Positions 23,361 to 34,369 of a stretch of DNA of 64,000 nucleotides are shown piece after piece. The DNA lies in contig CM066989.1 in NCBI GenBank assembly GCA_033977485.1, forward strand, positions 96,119,887 through 96,183,886, read 5' to 3'. The position numbers and the translations under genes were made by a program. Numbering within the stretch: the first letter of the stretch is position 1; every line of letters begins with the position of its first letter. The notes beneath the pieces were generated by a model that had not been told where the DNA came from, made no database searches, and saw only the letters and a list, made by a program, of their open reading frames with translations. This DNA comes from Hydrangea macrophylla. Its lineage: Eukaryota; Streptophyta; Magnoliopsida; Cornales; Hydrangeaceae.

Positions 23361-25220
23361 ATGAGATTAAGGCACGAGATTCAGGACCTTATCGATAACA
23401 AGGTAATTTTGGAACCCCCCACCAAAGCTCTGAATGTTACTAGAAATCTGCTTCCGAATCACCGAGTTGTACCACCACCGCAGGGCCTTTATCTCTTGGG
23501 GATAGAAGAAGCAACCTTCGATCCATTTAGGCTAATCGCTAAGGCCGGGACACCAAGAAAGCCATACCAGCTGCCTAAGGATTCGACAATCTGTGCTTTG
23601 GAGGATCAGTCGGAGAAGAGGGAAATAGGGCAGTCAGACTGGTGGATCCAAGGGAGTGACGATCGAGACGTGAGCCAGGTGGAAGATGACTTCTGGTACG
23701 AGAGCTACAAAGAAACAGAGATAGTGGAGGATACTTTGAAAATTGATCCAGAAGTGTGGGCAAGAGAAGAAGTCAGTCATTTAACTCGGTCGGGCAGACA
23801 CTTTAAACCACATGAGCTAGAGGAGGATCATCCGGGGAGAGATCTAGACAAAGGAAAAGGGAAGATGAATGAAGAAGAGGAAGAAGACAGGGTTCTAAAG
23901 CAGATGAAGAAGACCCCGGCTAACATCACTGTTTGGGGGTTGCTGATTGCCTCCAAACGCCATAGGCAGGCAGTCCTAGACGCTTTGAACCAAGCTGACG
24001 TGTCTATCGACACCACCCCGGAGGACCTCATAGGGCTGATCGGCAAAATTCTGACTTCGGCTATTACCTTCTCATCAAATGACTTGCCTCCGGGAGGGCC
24101 CGTTCGCAACAAACCATTATATGTCACTATCGAATGCTTGGGGAACATCGTGCCTGCTTGCCTGTTTGACAATGGGTCGGCCCTCAACGTGTGTCCCTTC
24201 CGGACGGCTAAGCGAATGGGCCTGGATGAGTCAACATTTACACCATCTGAGCAAAGGGTAAGAGCCTACGACAACACCCAGAGAACGGTCATGGGGATAG
24301 TCCTTCTTCGTCTCGTTATCGGCCCTTTTGGAAAAGAAGCTGAATTCCAGGTCATCGACATCCCCGCTTCCTTCAACCTGCTGCTAGGTAGGCCTTGGTT
24401 GGACAGTTTGGGTGCTATACCGTCAACAATCCATCAGAAGGTTAAGTATATCTGGGAGAATAAAGTCTGTGATATCCTCGGGGACAGTTGGGTTTGGTCG
24501 CCCAAAGCATCATCAAGTGCACCGATTCTAGAATTACAGCTGCAAGAAGAAGAAGCAAAAATAAGAGGGTTCGAGTTCATCAGCATGCTGGGAGAGGAAA
24601 AGCCAAGAGAGTTTCTACCGCTCCATTTTGATCAGTATGCCAGTCCAGTGGTCGCAGGGATCACGAAGAGAATGGGTTTCTTTCCCGGATTAGGGTTGGG
24701 GAAGAACCTTCAGGGCCTGCCTGAGTTTCCAAGAATCCCTACTCAGACTCACACTCACGGCCTGGGCTACCAACCGACAAAAAAGGAACTGAGGGCAAAG
24801 AAGAAAGCCATCTATGCGCCACTAGACCCTTACCTAAAGATGCTCAATGGATATTTTATGAAGGAAGGAGAAGATTTCCCCTTCTGTGGCTTCCCAGAGC
24901 CATGGATGGACCAGAAAGACAAATGTCTAAAGCCAGGATTTGAGATCTTTTTCTCCCATGAATTTTCCAAGTACGAAGACCCGTTTTTGCAAACGCCTAA
25001 AAGGTCTGTTACCGTCGACGATTGGATTGGTGAACTGGACGGACCGGTCATGCAGAACCTGTTGAGCGAAGAAGGGGTAAAAGCCGAAGGAAAAGAGAAA
25101 GAAGACAAGGGTCTGGAAGTCGAGGCTGAGGAGGGGAATGTTGAGGATGTACTGGAAGAAGAGCCGAAGGAAGAAGAGGGAAAACTGGAAGAAGAGCCGA
25201 AAAAGATGAGGAAGATCTGA
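23361..25220 (+). CDS. Tat protease region with G-patch
   Basis: An open stretch of 619 codons continuing gag's frame; the displayed start is arbitrary. An acidic linker leads to the aspartic protease with active site CLFDNGSALNVCP (about residues 267-279) and a flap-like FNLLLGRPWLDSLGAIPS. Near residues 428-450 a G-patch motif, ITKRMGFFPGLGLGKNLQG, could bind nucleic acid or recruit a helicase; G-patches next to retroviral-type proteases are known in several retroelements. The end is a long Glu/Lys-rich tail. It stops at 25220 and RT resumes at 25256 in another frame, by mutation or possibly by frameshifting. Confidence 0.8.
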   Translation: MRLRHEIQDLIDNKVILEPPTKALNVTRNLLPNHRVVPPPQGLYLLGIEEATFDPFRLIAKAGTPRKPYQLPKDSTICALEDQSEKREIGQSDWWIQGSDDRDVSQVEDDFWYESYKETEIVEDTLKIDPEVWAREEVSHLTRSGRHFKPHELEEDHPGRDLDKGKGKMNEEEEEDRVLKQMKKTPANITVWGLLIASKRHRQAVLDALNQADVSIDTTPEDLIGLIGKILTSAITFSSNDLPPGGPVRNKPLYVTIECLGNIVPACLFDNGSALNVCPFRTAKRMGLDESTFTPSEQRVRAYDNTQRTVMGIVLLRLVIGPFGKEAEFQVIDIPASFNLLLGRPWLDSLGAIPSTIHQKVKYIWENKVCDILGDSWVWSPKASSSAPILELQLQEEEAKIRGFEFISMLGEEKPREFLPLHFDQYASPVVAGITKRMGFFPGLGLGKNLQGLPEFPRIPTQTHTHGLGYQPTKKELRAKKKAIYAPLDPYLKMLNGYFMKEGEDFPFCGFPEPWMDQKDKCLKPGFEIFFSHEFSKYEDPFLQTPKRSVTVDDWIGELDGPVMQNLLSEEGVKAEGKEKEDKGLEVEAEEGNVEDVLEEEPKEEEGKLEEEPKKMRKI

Positions 25221-25255
25221 GGGAGACCAACAAAGGGAGGGCTGAGAAAGAAGAA

Positions 25256-27083
25256 GTGGAAGAGATTACCAAGGCAGGAGATTTGGAAGAATACTTCATC
25301 ACCGATTTGGGAGGAGAAAACAAGAGAGAGTGGGTCTTTGAGTCTAGTGATAAGTATCCCCCTCACCCAGAGTCTGTAATGGCCCAAATGAGGCGTCTTA
25401 CTATTGCTATGTCTGTTGTAATCACTCCTAACAAAATCAATGAAAGTATGACTGATTCCGCCTACTCTAATGCGCTTAATGAATGTGATGAATGTGAAAT
25501 ACCTGATGAATTGCAAAAATTAGTTGAAAAAGAAAATGAATCTGCATGTAAAATCATAGAGAACACCCTAACAATTAATCTGGGAAATGAAGACAACCCT
25601 CAAAATATTTTTATTGGCTCAACACTTAGCAATGAAGAAAGCAAAGAACTAATCAATCTATTGAATGAATTCAAAGATGTTTTTGCATGGTCTTATAATG
25701 ATATGCCAGGTATTGATCCAAAAATAGTCCAGCACCACATCCCTCTCTTTCCTAATTCAAAACCCATAAAACAAAAATTGAGGCGAATCAGGCCAGAATG
25801 GGCACTTAAAGTAAAAGAGGAGGTTGAAAAGCAATTAAAGGCTGGATTCCTGATGGTCACCGAGTATCCTGAGTGGATCGCCAACATTGTGCCTATCCCA
25901 AAGAAGGATGGTCGTGTTAGGGTTTGCGTTGATTTTTGAGATTTAAACAGGGCGAGCCCTAAAGACGATTTCCCGCTACCCCACATCGACGGGTTAGTTG
26001 ATAACACTGCGGGACACGAGCTTCTATCTTTCATGGATGGATTCTCTGGGTATAATCAAATCCTCATGGCACCCGAGGATAGGGAGAAAACCACGTTCAT
26101 CACTCTGTGGGGGACATATTGCTATAGGGTCATGCCATTCGGACTCAAGAATGCAGGTGCGACCTATCAGAGGGCTGCCACCACTTTACTACACGACATG
26201 ATCCACAAAGAGGTGGAGGTATATGTGGATGATATGATTGTGAAATCCAAAGAGAGGGGAGGGCACCTAGAGGCTTTAAGAAAGTTCTTTGAGAGATTGA
26301 GGGAATTCAAAATGAGGCTAAACCCGCAGAAATGCACGTTCGGAGTCACTACTGGAAAATTATTGGGATTTCTCATTACTCAGAGGGGAATAGAGGTGGA
26401 CCCCACCAAAATAAAAGCCATAACCAAAATGAACCCACCAAAAGGTGAGAAAGAACTGAGAGGATTCTTGGGGAGAATACAGTTCATCAGCCGCTTCATT
26501 TCCAAACTTACCTTAACCTGCGACCCACTTTTCAAACTGTTCAGAAAGGGAGAGAAATTTGAATGGGACGCCCCTTGCCAACAAGCCTTTGACAAAATCA
26601 AAACCTACCTCCAAAACCACCTGTCTTGTCACCACCTTCACCTGGGAGACCCATGCTACTTTATCTCTCCGTATCCGAAGATTCGATGGGGTGTATGTTG
26701 GCCCAGGAAGGAGAAGAGGAGCACGTGGAGAAGGCCATTTACTACTTGAGCAAAAGAATGGTCGGATATGAGTTAAAGTATTCGCCCTTGGAAAAGGCCT
26801 GTTGGGCCTTGGTTTGGTGTACCCGTCGCCTTCGCCACTACATGCTAGCCTTCCCTGTAATCCTGATATCCCGAATGGACCCATTAAAATACCTATTCGA
26901 AAAGCCCGTCTTGACCAGTGGATTTCCCGCTGGACCATAATGCTAGCTGAGTTCGACATCAAGTATGTCACTGCCAAGTCTGTGAAAGGAAGGGTTGTCG
27001 CTGAGTTTTTAGCCGACCTCGCTATAGAATCCGAGGACGAGGGAGAATTCAAGTTCCCGGATGAAAGAATAATGGAGGTATAG
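25256..27083 (+). pseudogene. Tat reverse transcriptase and first RNase H (broken)
   Basis: The amino part has a linker and PEWIANIVPIPKKDGRVRVCVDF, cut by a TGA at 25937. The RT core follows in the same frame: LSFMDGFSGYNQI, MPFGLKNAGATYQRA and active site YVDDMIVKS near 26221-26247. The RNase H region follows with frame changes near 26610 and 26920 and a conserved KRMVGYELKYSPLEKACWAL helix. It ends with a connection segment (RWTIMLAEFDIKYV) and a stop at 27081. At least one stop and two frameshifts lie inside, so this copy cannot make the enzyme. Confidence 0.85.
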
Positions 27084-28820
27084 GAGGACCTGTGAAAAAT
27101 GTACTTCGATAGAGCAGCCAACCAACTAGGTTACGGAGTCGGAATCATTCTCATAGTACCCGATGGGACCCCTACCCCATTAGCCGTCAAACTCAAGTAT
27201 AACTCAACCAACAACACCGCGGAGTACGAAGCGTGCATAATTGGGATGGAAGCAGCCTTGGCTTTAAAATTTGAACAGATTGATGTCTTCGGAGATTCCA
27301 ATTTGATCATATCCCAAGTCTGAGGAGATTGGAGGGTAAAGCATGAGAAATTGAGACCTTACCACGATTACCTGGAAAGTCTGAAAGCGCGGTTCAAGAA
27401 GATTTCTTTTTACCACCTTCCTCGTGAAGAAAACCAACTAGCCGACTCCTTGGCTACCTTAGCATCGATGATCCAAATCCCTTCCAAAACCGCCATGATC
27501 CCGCTATCCATAGAAGTGAGGAATCAACCGTCATTTGAAATGATCGCGGTCATAGAAAGAGAAGATGAAGTGCCTTGGTATGAAGATGTGTGGAAGTTCA
27601 TCAAAAAAGGAGAATACCCCGAAGGAGCCTCCAAAAAAAACAGAAAGGCGATTCGACAATTCGCCGCTCAATTTGTGATTTATGCAGATAAGCTATGGAA
27701 GAAATCCTACACCGGGTATAATCTGGAGTGCCTATATGGGAAAGAAGCTAAGAGAATGATGGAGGAAATACATGAGGGAGTGTATGGGCCCCACATGAAT
27801 GGGCACATGCTGGCAAAGAAGATCATCCGACAGGGGTACTATTGGACGACCTTGGACAAAGACTGTTGCGAATATGTTAGAAGGTGTCACAAGTGTCAGA
27901 TTCATGCAAATCTGATGCATACCCCGCCGTCACAGCTCTATAGCATGACCACCCCTTGGCCATTTTCCGTATTGGGGATTGATATCATTGGTGAGATAGT
28001 TCCAAAGGCTTCCAATGGGCACCGATACATAATCGTGGCAATCGATTATTTTACAAAGTGGGTAGAGGCAGCCTCGTATGCAACTTTGAAAGCCAAAGAC
28101 GTGGTGAGTTTCATCGAGAAAAACTTAATCTGCAGGTATGGGGTCCCGAATGAGTTTATCTCTGATCATGGCAGTCATTTCCAGGGAGAAGTTATCCCGC
28201 TCCTAGAAAAATATAAGATCACTCACCATCAATCATCCCCGTATAGGCCCCAGACGAATGGAGAAGTAGAGGCAGCGAATAAGAATGTTAAAGCAATCTT
28301 GGGGAAAACGACGGATACATATAAGGATTGGCATGAGAAGCTGCCGTTTACTTTATGGGGATACCAAACTTCTGTAAGGACTTCTACAAGAGCTACACCT
28401 TATTCACTGGTTTACGGTATGGAGGCCGTTCTCCCAGTCGAGGTAGAAATACCATCCCTTAGGGTTTTGGCAGAGTGTGAGATCACCAAATCAGAATGGA
28501 TACGAGGAAGGTATGAGGAGTTGATGTTACTCGATGAGAAGAGGTTGGCCGCAATAAACCATACTCGGGGGTACCAGAAGAGGATAGATCGTGCTTTCAA
28601 CAAAAAGGTCCGCCCAAGGAGGCTTGCTGAGGGTGACCTAGTCCTCAAAGAACTGAAAGTGCCTGTTTATGACCCCAGAGGAAAATTCAAACCCAACTGG
28701 GTCGGGCCATACATCATTAAGACTCTCCTTTCTGGAGGAACGGCCTATCTCATGGACCTAGATGGAGTTGAATTTAAACAGCCAATCAACCTTGATTGCC
28801 TCAAGGAATATTTTGCTTGA
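27084..28820 (+). pseudogene. Tat archaeal-type RNase H and integrase
   Basis: A second RNase H, diagnostic of the Tat branch, begins MYFDRAANQLGYGVGI near 27099 with NTAEYEACIIGMEAAL (Glu) and DVFGDSN (Asp), and ends HLPREENQLADSLATLA. The usual glycine after the first Asp is Arg here. Stops are at 27093 and 27321. From 27324 the frame is open for 499 codons: integrase zinc finger (HEGVYGPH.NGH, CHKCQIH), catalytic core (DIIGEI, SDHGSHF, NGEVEAANKNV giving D, D and E) and carboxy domain (GDLVLKE, GPYIIKTLLSGGTAYLMDLDG). It ends with TGA at 28820. The integrase half appears intact. Confidence 0.85.
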
Positions 28821-29536
28821 AACCTTTCTTTTCAAAGCCTCCTACCTTGATGAACTACGGTCAACCTGATTCCCGCTAGGGGATACGTAGGCAACCTACT
28901 TGGTTCGGTCATTTAAAAAAAAACCTGTGCTAAACTAGGGGCAAACTGGCGTTGCCCAGAACCACTTTGAAGCCCTAAAACCAGGGGCAAACTTCGTTTG
29001 CTAGCCGAAGAACCCAGATACAAGACCCTCCTTTGGATCACCTGGCTATCAAAATAAGTACTATAAAGAAACAAATGAGAATTCATTGTATATAAGGAGT
29101 AAAGCTTTAAGCAAAAAGCAAAGTAAAGAGCCAAGAAAAGACATTGAAAGGAGATTTCTTCATAAAAGATTAATCGAAGGAGTGAGCACTTTGATTAAAA
29201 CATGTTAGAACTTTCTTAAAGATGACAACACTTCTTGAAGAGAAAAAATAAGGAAAATCACATTCGAAAGCGTAAAAAGAGTAGGCAGGGTCTGTCAGAA
29301 AGTTTTGTAAAATGGCAAGCTTTTCCCTGTTTTCGTCTACTTTATTATGCATGTGTCTGTCAAGCTCATCTTGCAACCAAGGCCTGGATCTCAAGAAGAT
29401 ACTGGGTAGTAGGCACAGTCGGAGCAGGAATCCTCAGGCACGGAGCAGCCATCCTGCTGTGCCAAGCCTCAATGAAAGTAGAAGGGCGCAAAGTGGACCC
29501 TCTGGTGAAATCAGCAGTCACAGATTTAGTAGTATC
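28821..29536. other. Spacer between integrase and antisense genes
   Basis: No gene. It holds a 'ggggatacgtaggcaacct' word just after the integrase stop, which I know as a recurring post-integrase segment of plant Tat-type elements, and two copies of an 'aggggcaaac' word (28935-29000). The 3' ends of plus-strand pol and of the minus-strand gene at 29537 converge here. Confidence 0.5.
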
Positions 29537-30442
29537 CTATAAAAATCTAAACTGGCGGACCACCCGATCAGGAATATAGAAAGTAGTAGCACGCAAGCCC
29601 GGCAGCCAGATGCTAGGTTGCCCAGGAAGATGTACAGCAGTAGAGCGATAAATCCACTGCGGACAGACCCAACAGATATCACTGGAAGAGAGGCCCTGGA
29701 GCCAACCGAGCCATGCATCGGCATAATGAAATAAGTTGTGGATCTCCATACGGTCGTAAGGAAGTGACCCGCGAAGATGGGAAGGATGTATAAAGAGGTC
29801 CAGACGCTCCATGAGCAAAATCTGCAGAACAAAAGGTGCCCCAGCGGATAATATGGCCCCGATAACATGAGCATGATCCAGTCCTATCAGGGTCTCACCG
29901 AGAACCAGCATGACTGCACTCTTCATCTCTCTCAAACCGCAGGCAATGGGTATGAGAATGTCGGAGGATGACTGAAAGAGAAAGTAAGAAAGCATAGGAA
30001 TCGATAGAGCGCTACGCTGTATAACTTGATACCCGCTGTCGTAAGGATCCCCAATGGGAGCATAAATCGAGGAGAGGTGCTCAAAGTCGACCTGTCTGTC
30101 GTGAATGAAAGAGCCTGCGGCACCGCGGGATATATGGAGAAGAGCCGCCAAGTCTTGAACATACCCGGCTTGCACCGGAGGAACAGTCAGATCCGCGGAA
30201 GGGTCAGTATGAAGGATAGCACTGAATTCTTCAAACAAATGACAAATCTCTTGATGACTGAAACGGAAGACGTGGAGCGAAGGATCCCAACATTGGATAG
30301 CGGCTTGAAGCAAACTTTTGTTTAGAATCATTCGTCGGAAGGAGAAGAGATCGTTTAGCCTGAAACACTCGAAGTTGAGCCTATCAATACCGGAGAGGGT
30401 ATCCATCCATGGGAAAAGGATTTGAGAGCTAACGGGGGCCAT
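29537..30442 (-). CDS. Antisense gene 1: DUF7745-like protein
   Basis: A single open frame on the minus strand, ending at 29537. The frame is open to 30625, but the ATG at 30442 (start MAPVSSQILFPW) is preferred: the longer start would translate the palindrome cluster, and a TATA-like CTATTTATA lies about 60 bases upstream of 30442. The product is 301 residues. A conserved block, AAIQCWDPSLHVFRFSHQEI followed by CHLFEEFSAIL, resembles the start of DUF7745 proteins that accompany plant retrotransposons. The rest is hydrophobic-helical with no catalytic motif I recognise. Its function is unknown. Unlike gag and pol it has no stop or frameshift, hinting at recent constraint or luck. Confidence 0.6.
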   Translation of the reverse strand: MAPVSSQILFPWMDTLSGIDRLNFECFRLNDLFSFRRMILNKSLLQAAIQCWDPSLHVFRFSHQEICHLFEEFSAILHTDPSADLTVPPVQAGYVQDLAALLHISRGAAGSFIHDRQVDFEHLSSIYAPIGDPYDSGYQVIQRSALSIPMLSYFLFQSSSDILIPIACGLREMKSAVMLVLGETLIGLDHAHVIGAILSAGAPFVLQILLMERLDLFIHPSHLRGSLPYDRMEIHNLFHYADAWLGWLQGLSSSDICWVCPQWIYRSTAVHLPGQPSIWLPGLRATTFYIPDRVVRQFRFL

Positions 30443-30494
30443 TTGAGATAGGGGAGAATGAAAGAAGGTAGTGTTTTGCGGAGTTTTGAAGAAA

Positions 30495-30660
30495 AGAGGG
30501 TATAAATAGAGGTAGATCTGCCTGGAGTCAGGGCGGCATTCGGTAAAGTAGAACGGCACTTGACGAAGTGCCGCGCGGCAGTCCGTGAGTGCCGTCGTGG
30601 CATTCGCTGACTGCCGCTGCGGCACTCACCGAGTGCCGCTGAGACCTAACTGAGTGCCGT
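30495..30660 (-). promoter_or_regulatory. Promoter of antisense gene 1: palindrome cluster plus TATA
   Basis: Six or more palindromes of the LTR type (for example GGCACTCACCGAGTGCC near 30622) lie at 30526-30660, followed on the minus strand by CTATTTATA (about 30501-30509). The spacing and order repeat the LTR promoter at 18121-18574. Promoter use is inferred. Confidence 0.6.
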
Positions 30661-31121
30661 TCTGGGTTTTTCATTGGCCAGGGTCTGTTTGTAACACTTT
30701 CAGCCCACCTGCAAACAGAAAACTAGATAAAGAACAATAAAACATGCGCATCATGCAACACGTGCAACAAAGACCAATACATTCATTCATTCATTTCATT
30801 TACTTTCATTTTGCAATAAGAAAAAGTTATCAAAGCATTCAAAATTAAAATAAAGATGGGACCAAGCCATGGTCCCACATACGGCGGGCAAGAGAAAATG
30901 AAAAAGAGTTTTCAGCGTGATAAAAGGACCAAGCTATGGTCACGCATACGGTGAATGAGCATAATGAAAAGCAGAAAACATAAAAGACATCCAAGTGCCT
31001 ATCCTACCGGGTATCATAAAAGCCGCCATAAAAAAAAAAGTGTATGTATATATACAATCATATGAATAAAGTATATATCCTCCCAGAACACTCAAAAAGT
31101 AAAGAATAAGAAAAAGCGAGG
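30661..31121. other. Spacer between the antisense genes
   Basis: About 460 bases with no gene. It contains a short ATTC repeat run (30780-30800) and two copies of a 'gaccaagc.atggtc' palindromic word (about 30859 and 30928). It includes the 3' flank of the PMD gene. Confidence 0.5.
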
Positions 31122-34100
31122 TCAGCCTCGACCCCGGCCTCGAGCCTGACGGGTCACACGCCTGAGGGGCTCCTCCTCTGACTCTGTCCTGCTGCCTCCG
31201 CCGCCGCCTCCACCGCTCCTGCCTCTACCTCCGCTGCTGCCTCCACCGCTACCACCGCCCTTGCCTCTAACTCCGCTGCTGCCTCCACCGCTACCGCCAC
31301 CTCGCCCCACGCCTCATCCAGCACCGCCATCACCAGGAGTGTCGCTGAGGGGAATGCCAAACTGCTAGAGCCGCTGCTGAAGCTGCCCCACCTGCTGGGA
31401 CAGGACTCTGATCTCCTCCGCCAGAAATAAGAGAGGATGAATCCAGAAAGTGTTGAAAAGACAAATGAAATACTGAGAATAAAAGGATAAAGATCATACC
31501 TGAGCCCTCAACTGAACCGCGACAGTCGCCCGAGCTCCCTCAGCCTAAAAAATAAGAACCAAGAATAAAGATTAGTAAAAGGAGAGGCAGTCAAAGTCAA
31601 AGTGAAAGGCGGGGATAAGTTTCTTACCATCCACTCTTACCCGAGAACCCACTGCCACACGCTGTGGGCATATGTCAAGCCCTCCTCCGCGTAAGCACGC
31701 GGGATGACGTCATAATGGAGAGGAATAGTAGGGGCACCCTGTGAGAGCCGGGGGATCGTCGTCAAGAAGGGCTCGCCGAACGAGACAGTCGACATGGTCC
31801 AATCCCACTCAGGTAAGGCAGGAGGACGAGCCGCAGCAGGAACATGCTACAAACAAAAATAAAACGTAAATAAAGGATGAAAGAAAACTCATAAAAAAAA
31901 TAAAGGAATCATTTACTCACCCGAGTCACTTCCATCAGAGGGAAGTTCAGAATCAGCTTAGCGGCGCGGAACCCTGGGTATCCGATGGGGGGGTCCACAA
32001 AGTCATGGATACCCAAGCCCATTAGAGCAGCCGTAAGCTCGTTACCCTGGAGTGTGTCTGTGGCTCTCATAGAGTCAGGAGGAGGGTACGGCACAAAGAA
32101 TCCGGGGGCTGCCAGTGACTGCCTAGTCACCCTCTCTCCCAAGTACCACGCCTGGCCCTCTGGCACATCAAGGAGTCACCTCGTCGGGTCATACCCAGCC
32201 GATTCTCGGATCTCCCGCGCGAGCATAAGGAAGCACCCTAAGCCATGGCTGCCAATGAACATGTTGTTCCCTCAGGTTCGTCAGGAAGTTCCTGAACAAA
32301 ATAAAATCGTGGGCCCCGGTCTTCCGCCCGACTCTATCCTTTGCCCATTTCAGCCCCTGGGGCATGATGAGGGCGTCTGCATCGCGTGTCTCAGGGGACA
32401 TCATGCGGAGATACTCATGGGACCAAATCTGTAATAAAAAAAAGAGAGAAAAGAGGTTAGTCTCGCAATATAAATAAGTTTCTGAAAGTGTAATAAGCAG
32501 TGAAGTATAGAAAAGGGTATACCTCCCACGCTCTCCAATAGCCACTGGTGGAAGCCGGCCTGTCCCGGGAAATGTCACCCATATGCCTGTACAAGATGGC
32601 TAACCCTGCACCAGCCCAGTCATACTCATCGACCCGGTCCAAGTGCTCCAGGGACGCTACCAGGGAAACATCGACCCGATTACCCTTGGTGCTCAACAAA
32701 GAGCACCCCAGCATGTACATGAGAAAACCCCGGGTCATCTGCTCATCGGTAAAACCCTGCTGACCCCTAAACGTATCCATGAACCATCGGGCTGTGACCA
32801 AAGACTCCTCCGGGACCACTCCCAACAACGGCTCCACTTGGTCCCACTCTGTATCCGCCAGGTGCCGCAAACGCTCTCCGCCAAAAGTAATCCCCGTAAT
32901 CATCGAGAAGTCCAGGGGAGTCATCGTCATCTCCCCGAAGTCGAAGTGGAACGTACTAGTAGTGTCCCACCACCTCTCTGCCAGAGCGTGAATCTGTCGT
33001 AAGTCGTTGGAGCTCTTCGTCAAGAGTTTGACAAAGTCTCCAAACCCGGCCGCGTTCACCAAAGCTCTCACCGGCTCGCTCAGCTGTGTGTACCACTCAT
33101 ACCCGTGAGCGAGGCTGCCATGCCCCTTTAACACCTTGGACTACAGCTGCAAGAAAGAATCACAAGTTTTGATATTAGTAATTGGATAAAAGAAAAAATA
33201 TACAAAAAAAATAAAACAGATGGTAGTAAGGAAACAAGGAAAAGCGACATAAAAATGAATAAAAAGAGAAAGAAATGGAAAATCTGGAAATACTCGCAGA
33301 AATTTCACAAGCATGGCACTCGTTTGCATTCAGTTCAGCAGATGTTCACAAGATAATAAGAGGAAATAAAAGAAAGCACTCGATGTTCTAGAGAGATTTC
33401 AAGAAAAAGAAAAAGAGAGAGAGGAGTTTGTTCACATTTTTGAAATATATATATATATAAACTTGTGAAGGTTCAAAACAAATTCAGGTTCAAAGGAAGC
33501 ATAGTTTCGAAAGAAGTACAGGTTCACAAGTATTCAGAATCAAGTTAGAATAATAAAAGGGTGTTTGGAACGCTCAAGGAAATTCATAAGTATAATAGTC
33601 ATGGGGAATGTTTTGGAGTTTCAATTAAAACGCGTCGCGTTCGTAAATCTTAAGAAAAAATGGAAAGGAAAAATTCACAAGCATAAGGCTCTTTATTTAC
33701 AAGAAGTGTTTGAAATTTTGATTAACACAAACGGCTTTCAAAAGTCCTTGAAAAAAGTCGAAAGAAAAAAAAATAAGGGATAGGTGAAACACTCAGAAAA
33801 TTTAGGCATAGCATTCATTTTTATGAGAAGTTTTTGAAATTCATAAGAAATAAAGATAAAAATACGAAATTTCGTTAAAAGGGCATGGAATAAAGCATTC
33901 AAGACGCTCGAGAGCGCCACAAGCATAGCATTCGCGTTTGAAACAGGGCATCTAAAAGTTGTGTCGATTGTACGTTGCATTCATACAGAGAAAGAAATAC
34001 AAGAAATAAATAAAAAGAGAGAAGGTGTTTACCTCGCACTTGAACGCGCGGGTAGATAAATGCTCATCGGGGTCTACGAGCAGAAGTATAGGGTCGGGAT

Positions 34101-34152
34101 AAGGAGTGGCCCGGTACTTGGCCTTCTTCCGGCTGCCGGAGCCGCTCACCAT
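31122..34152 (-). CDS. Antisense gene 2: multi-exon plant mobile domain (PMD) gene
   Basis: On the minus strand I can assemble exons joined by GT-AG introns: 34152-34033 (ATG, 40 codons), 33140-32523 (206 codons), 32428-31921, 31846-31641, 31544-31500 and a last one reaching about 31122. Donors such as GAG|GTAAAC, GAG|GTATAC and CGG|GTGAGT and acceptors TTACAG and TTTGTAG are good. Exon 2 carries the PMD core: ALAERWWDTTSTFHFDFGEM, TPLDFSMITGITFGGE, HMGDISRDRP and GYWRAWE; exon 3 adds IWSHEYLRMMSP and QAWYLGERVTRQ. The tail is Gly/Ser/Arg-rich. PMD proteins act in plant nuclei in gene silencing, and PMDs occur in transposons. A frame change near 32220 and a TGA near 32181 in exon 3 suggest this copy is damaged. 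Confidence 0.75.
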
Positions 34153-34369
34153 GATCTGTCAAGGAAAAGAGAGAATTCGCGCGTTAGATTCGTGGAAATT
34201 TCAGAAAAATAAGGAAATAAAAGAGATTAATCAAGTTTTGATCGAGCAGAACTAACCTGTGAGTACCAGAGATCGATACTAAAGAAAATAGAGGATGAGG
34301 GAAAATTTCTCCAGAGAGGATTCGGGTGAAAGAGGAATGAGAGAATGAAATGAAAATGAAAATGAACGC

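Noticed and set aside
30443..30625. Upstream extension of the DUF7745-like frame to 30625
   Set aside because: It would translate the palindrome cluster and the TATA region; the ATG at 30442 fits the promoter layout better.
31122..31360. Two overlapping minus-strand frames, Gly/Ser-rich and Ala/Glu-rich, as possible separate small genes
   Set aside because: The Gly/Ser/Arg frame fits as the last exon of the PMD gene; the other is a shadow of a GC-rich repeat.
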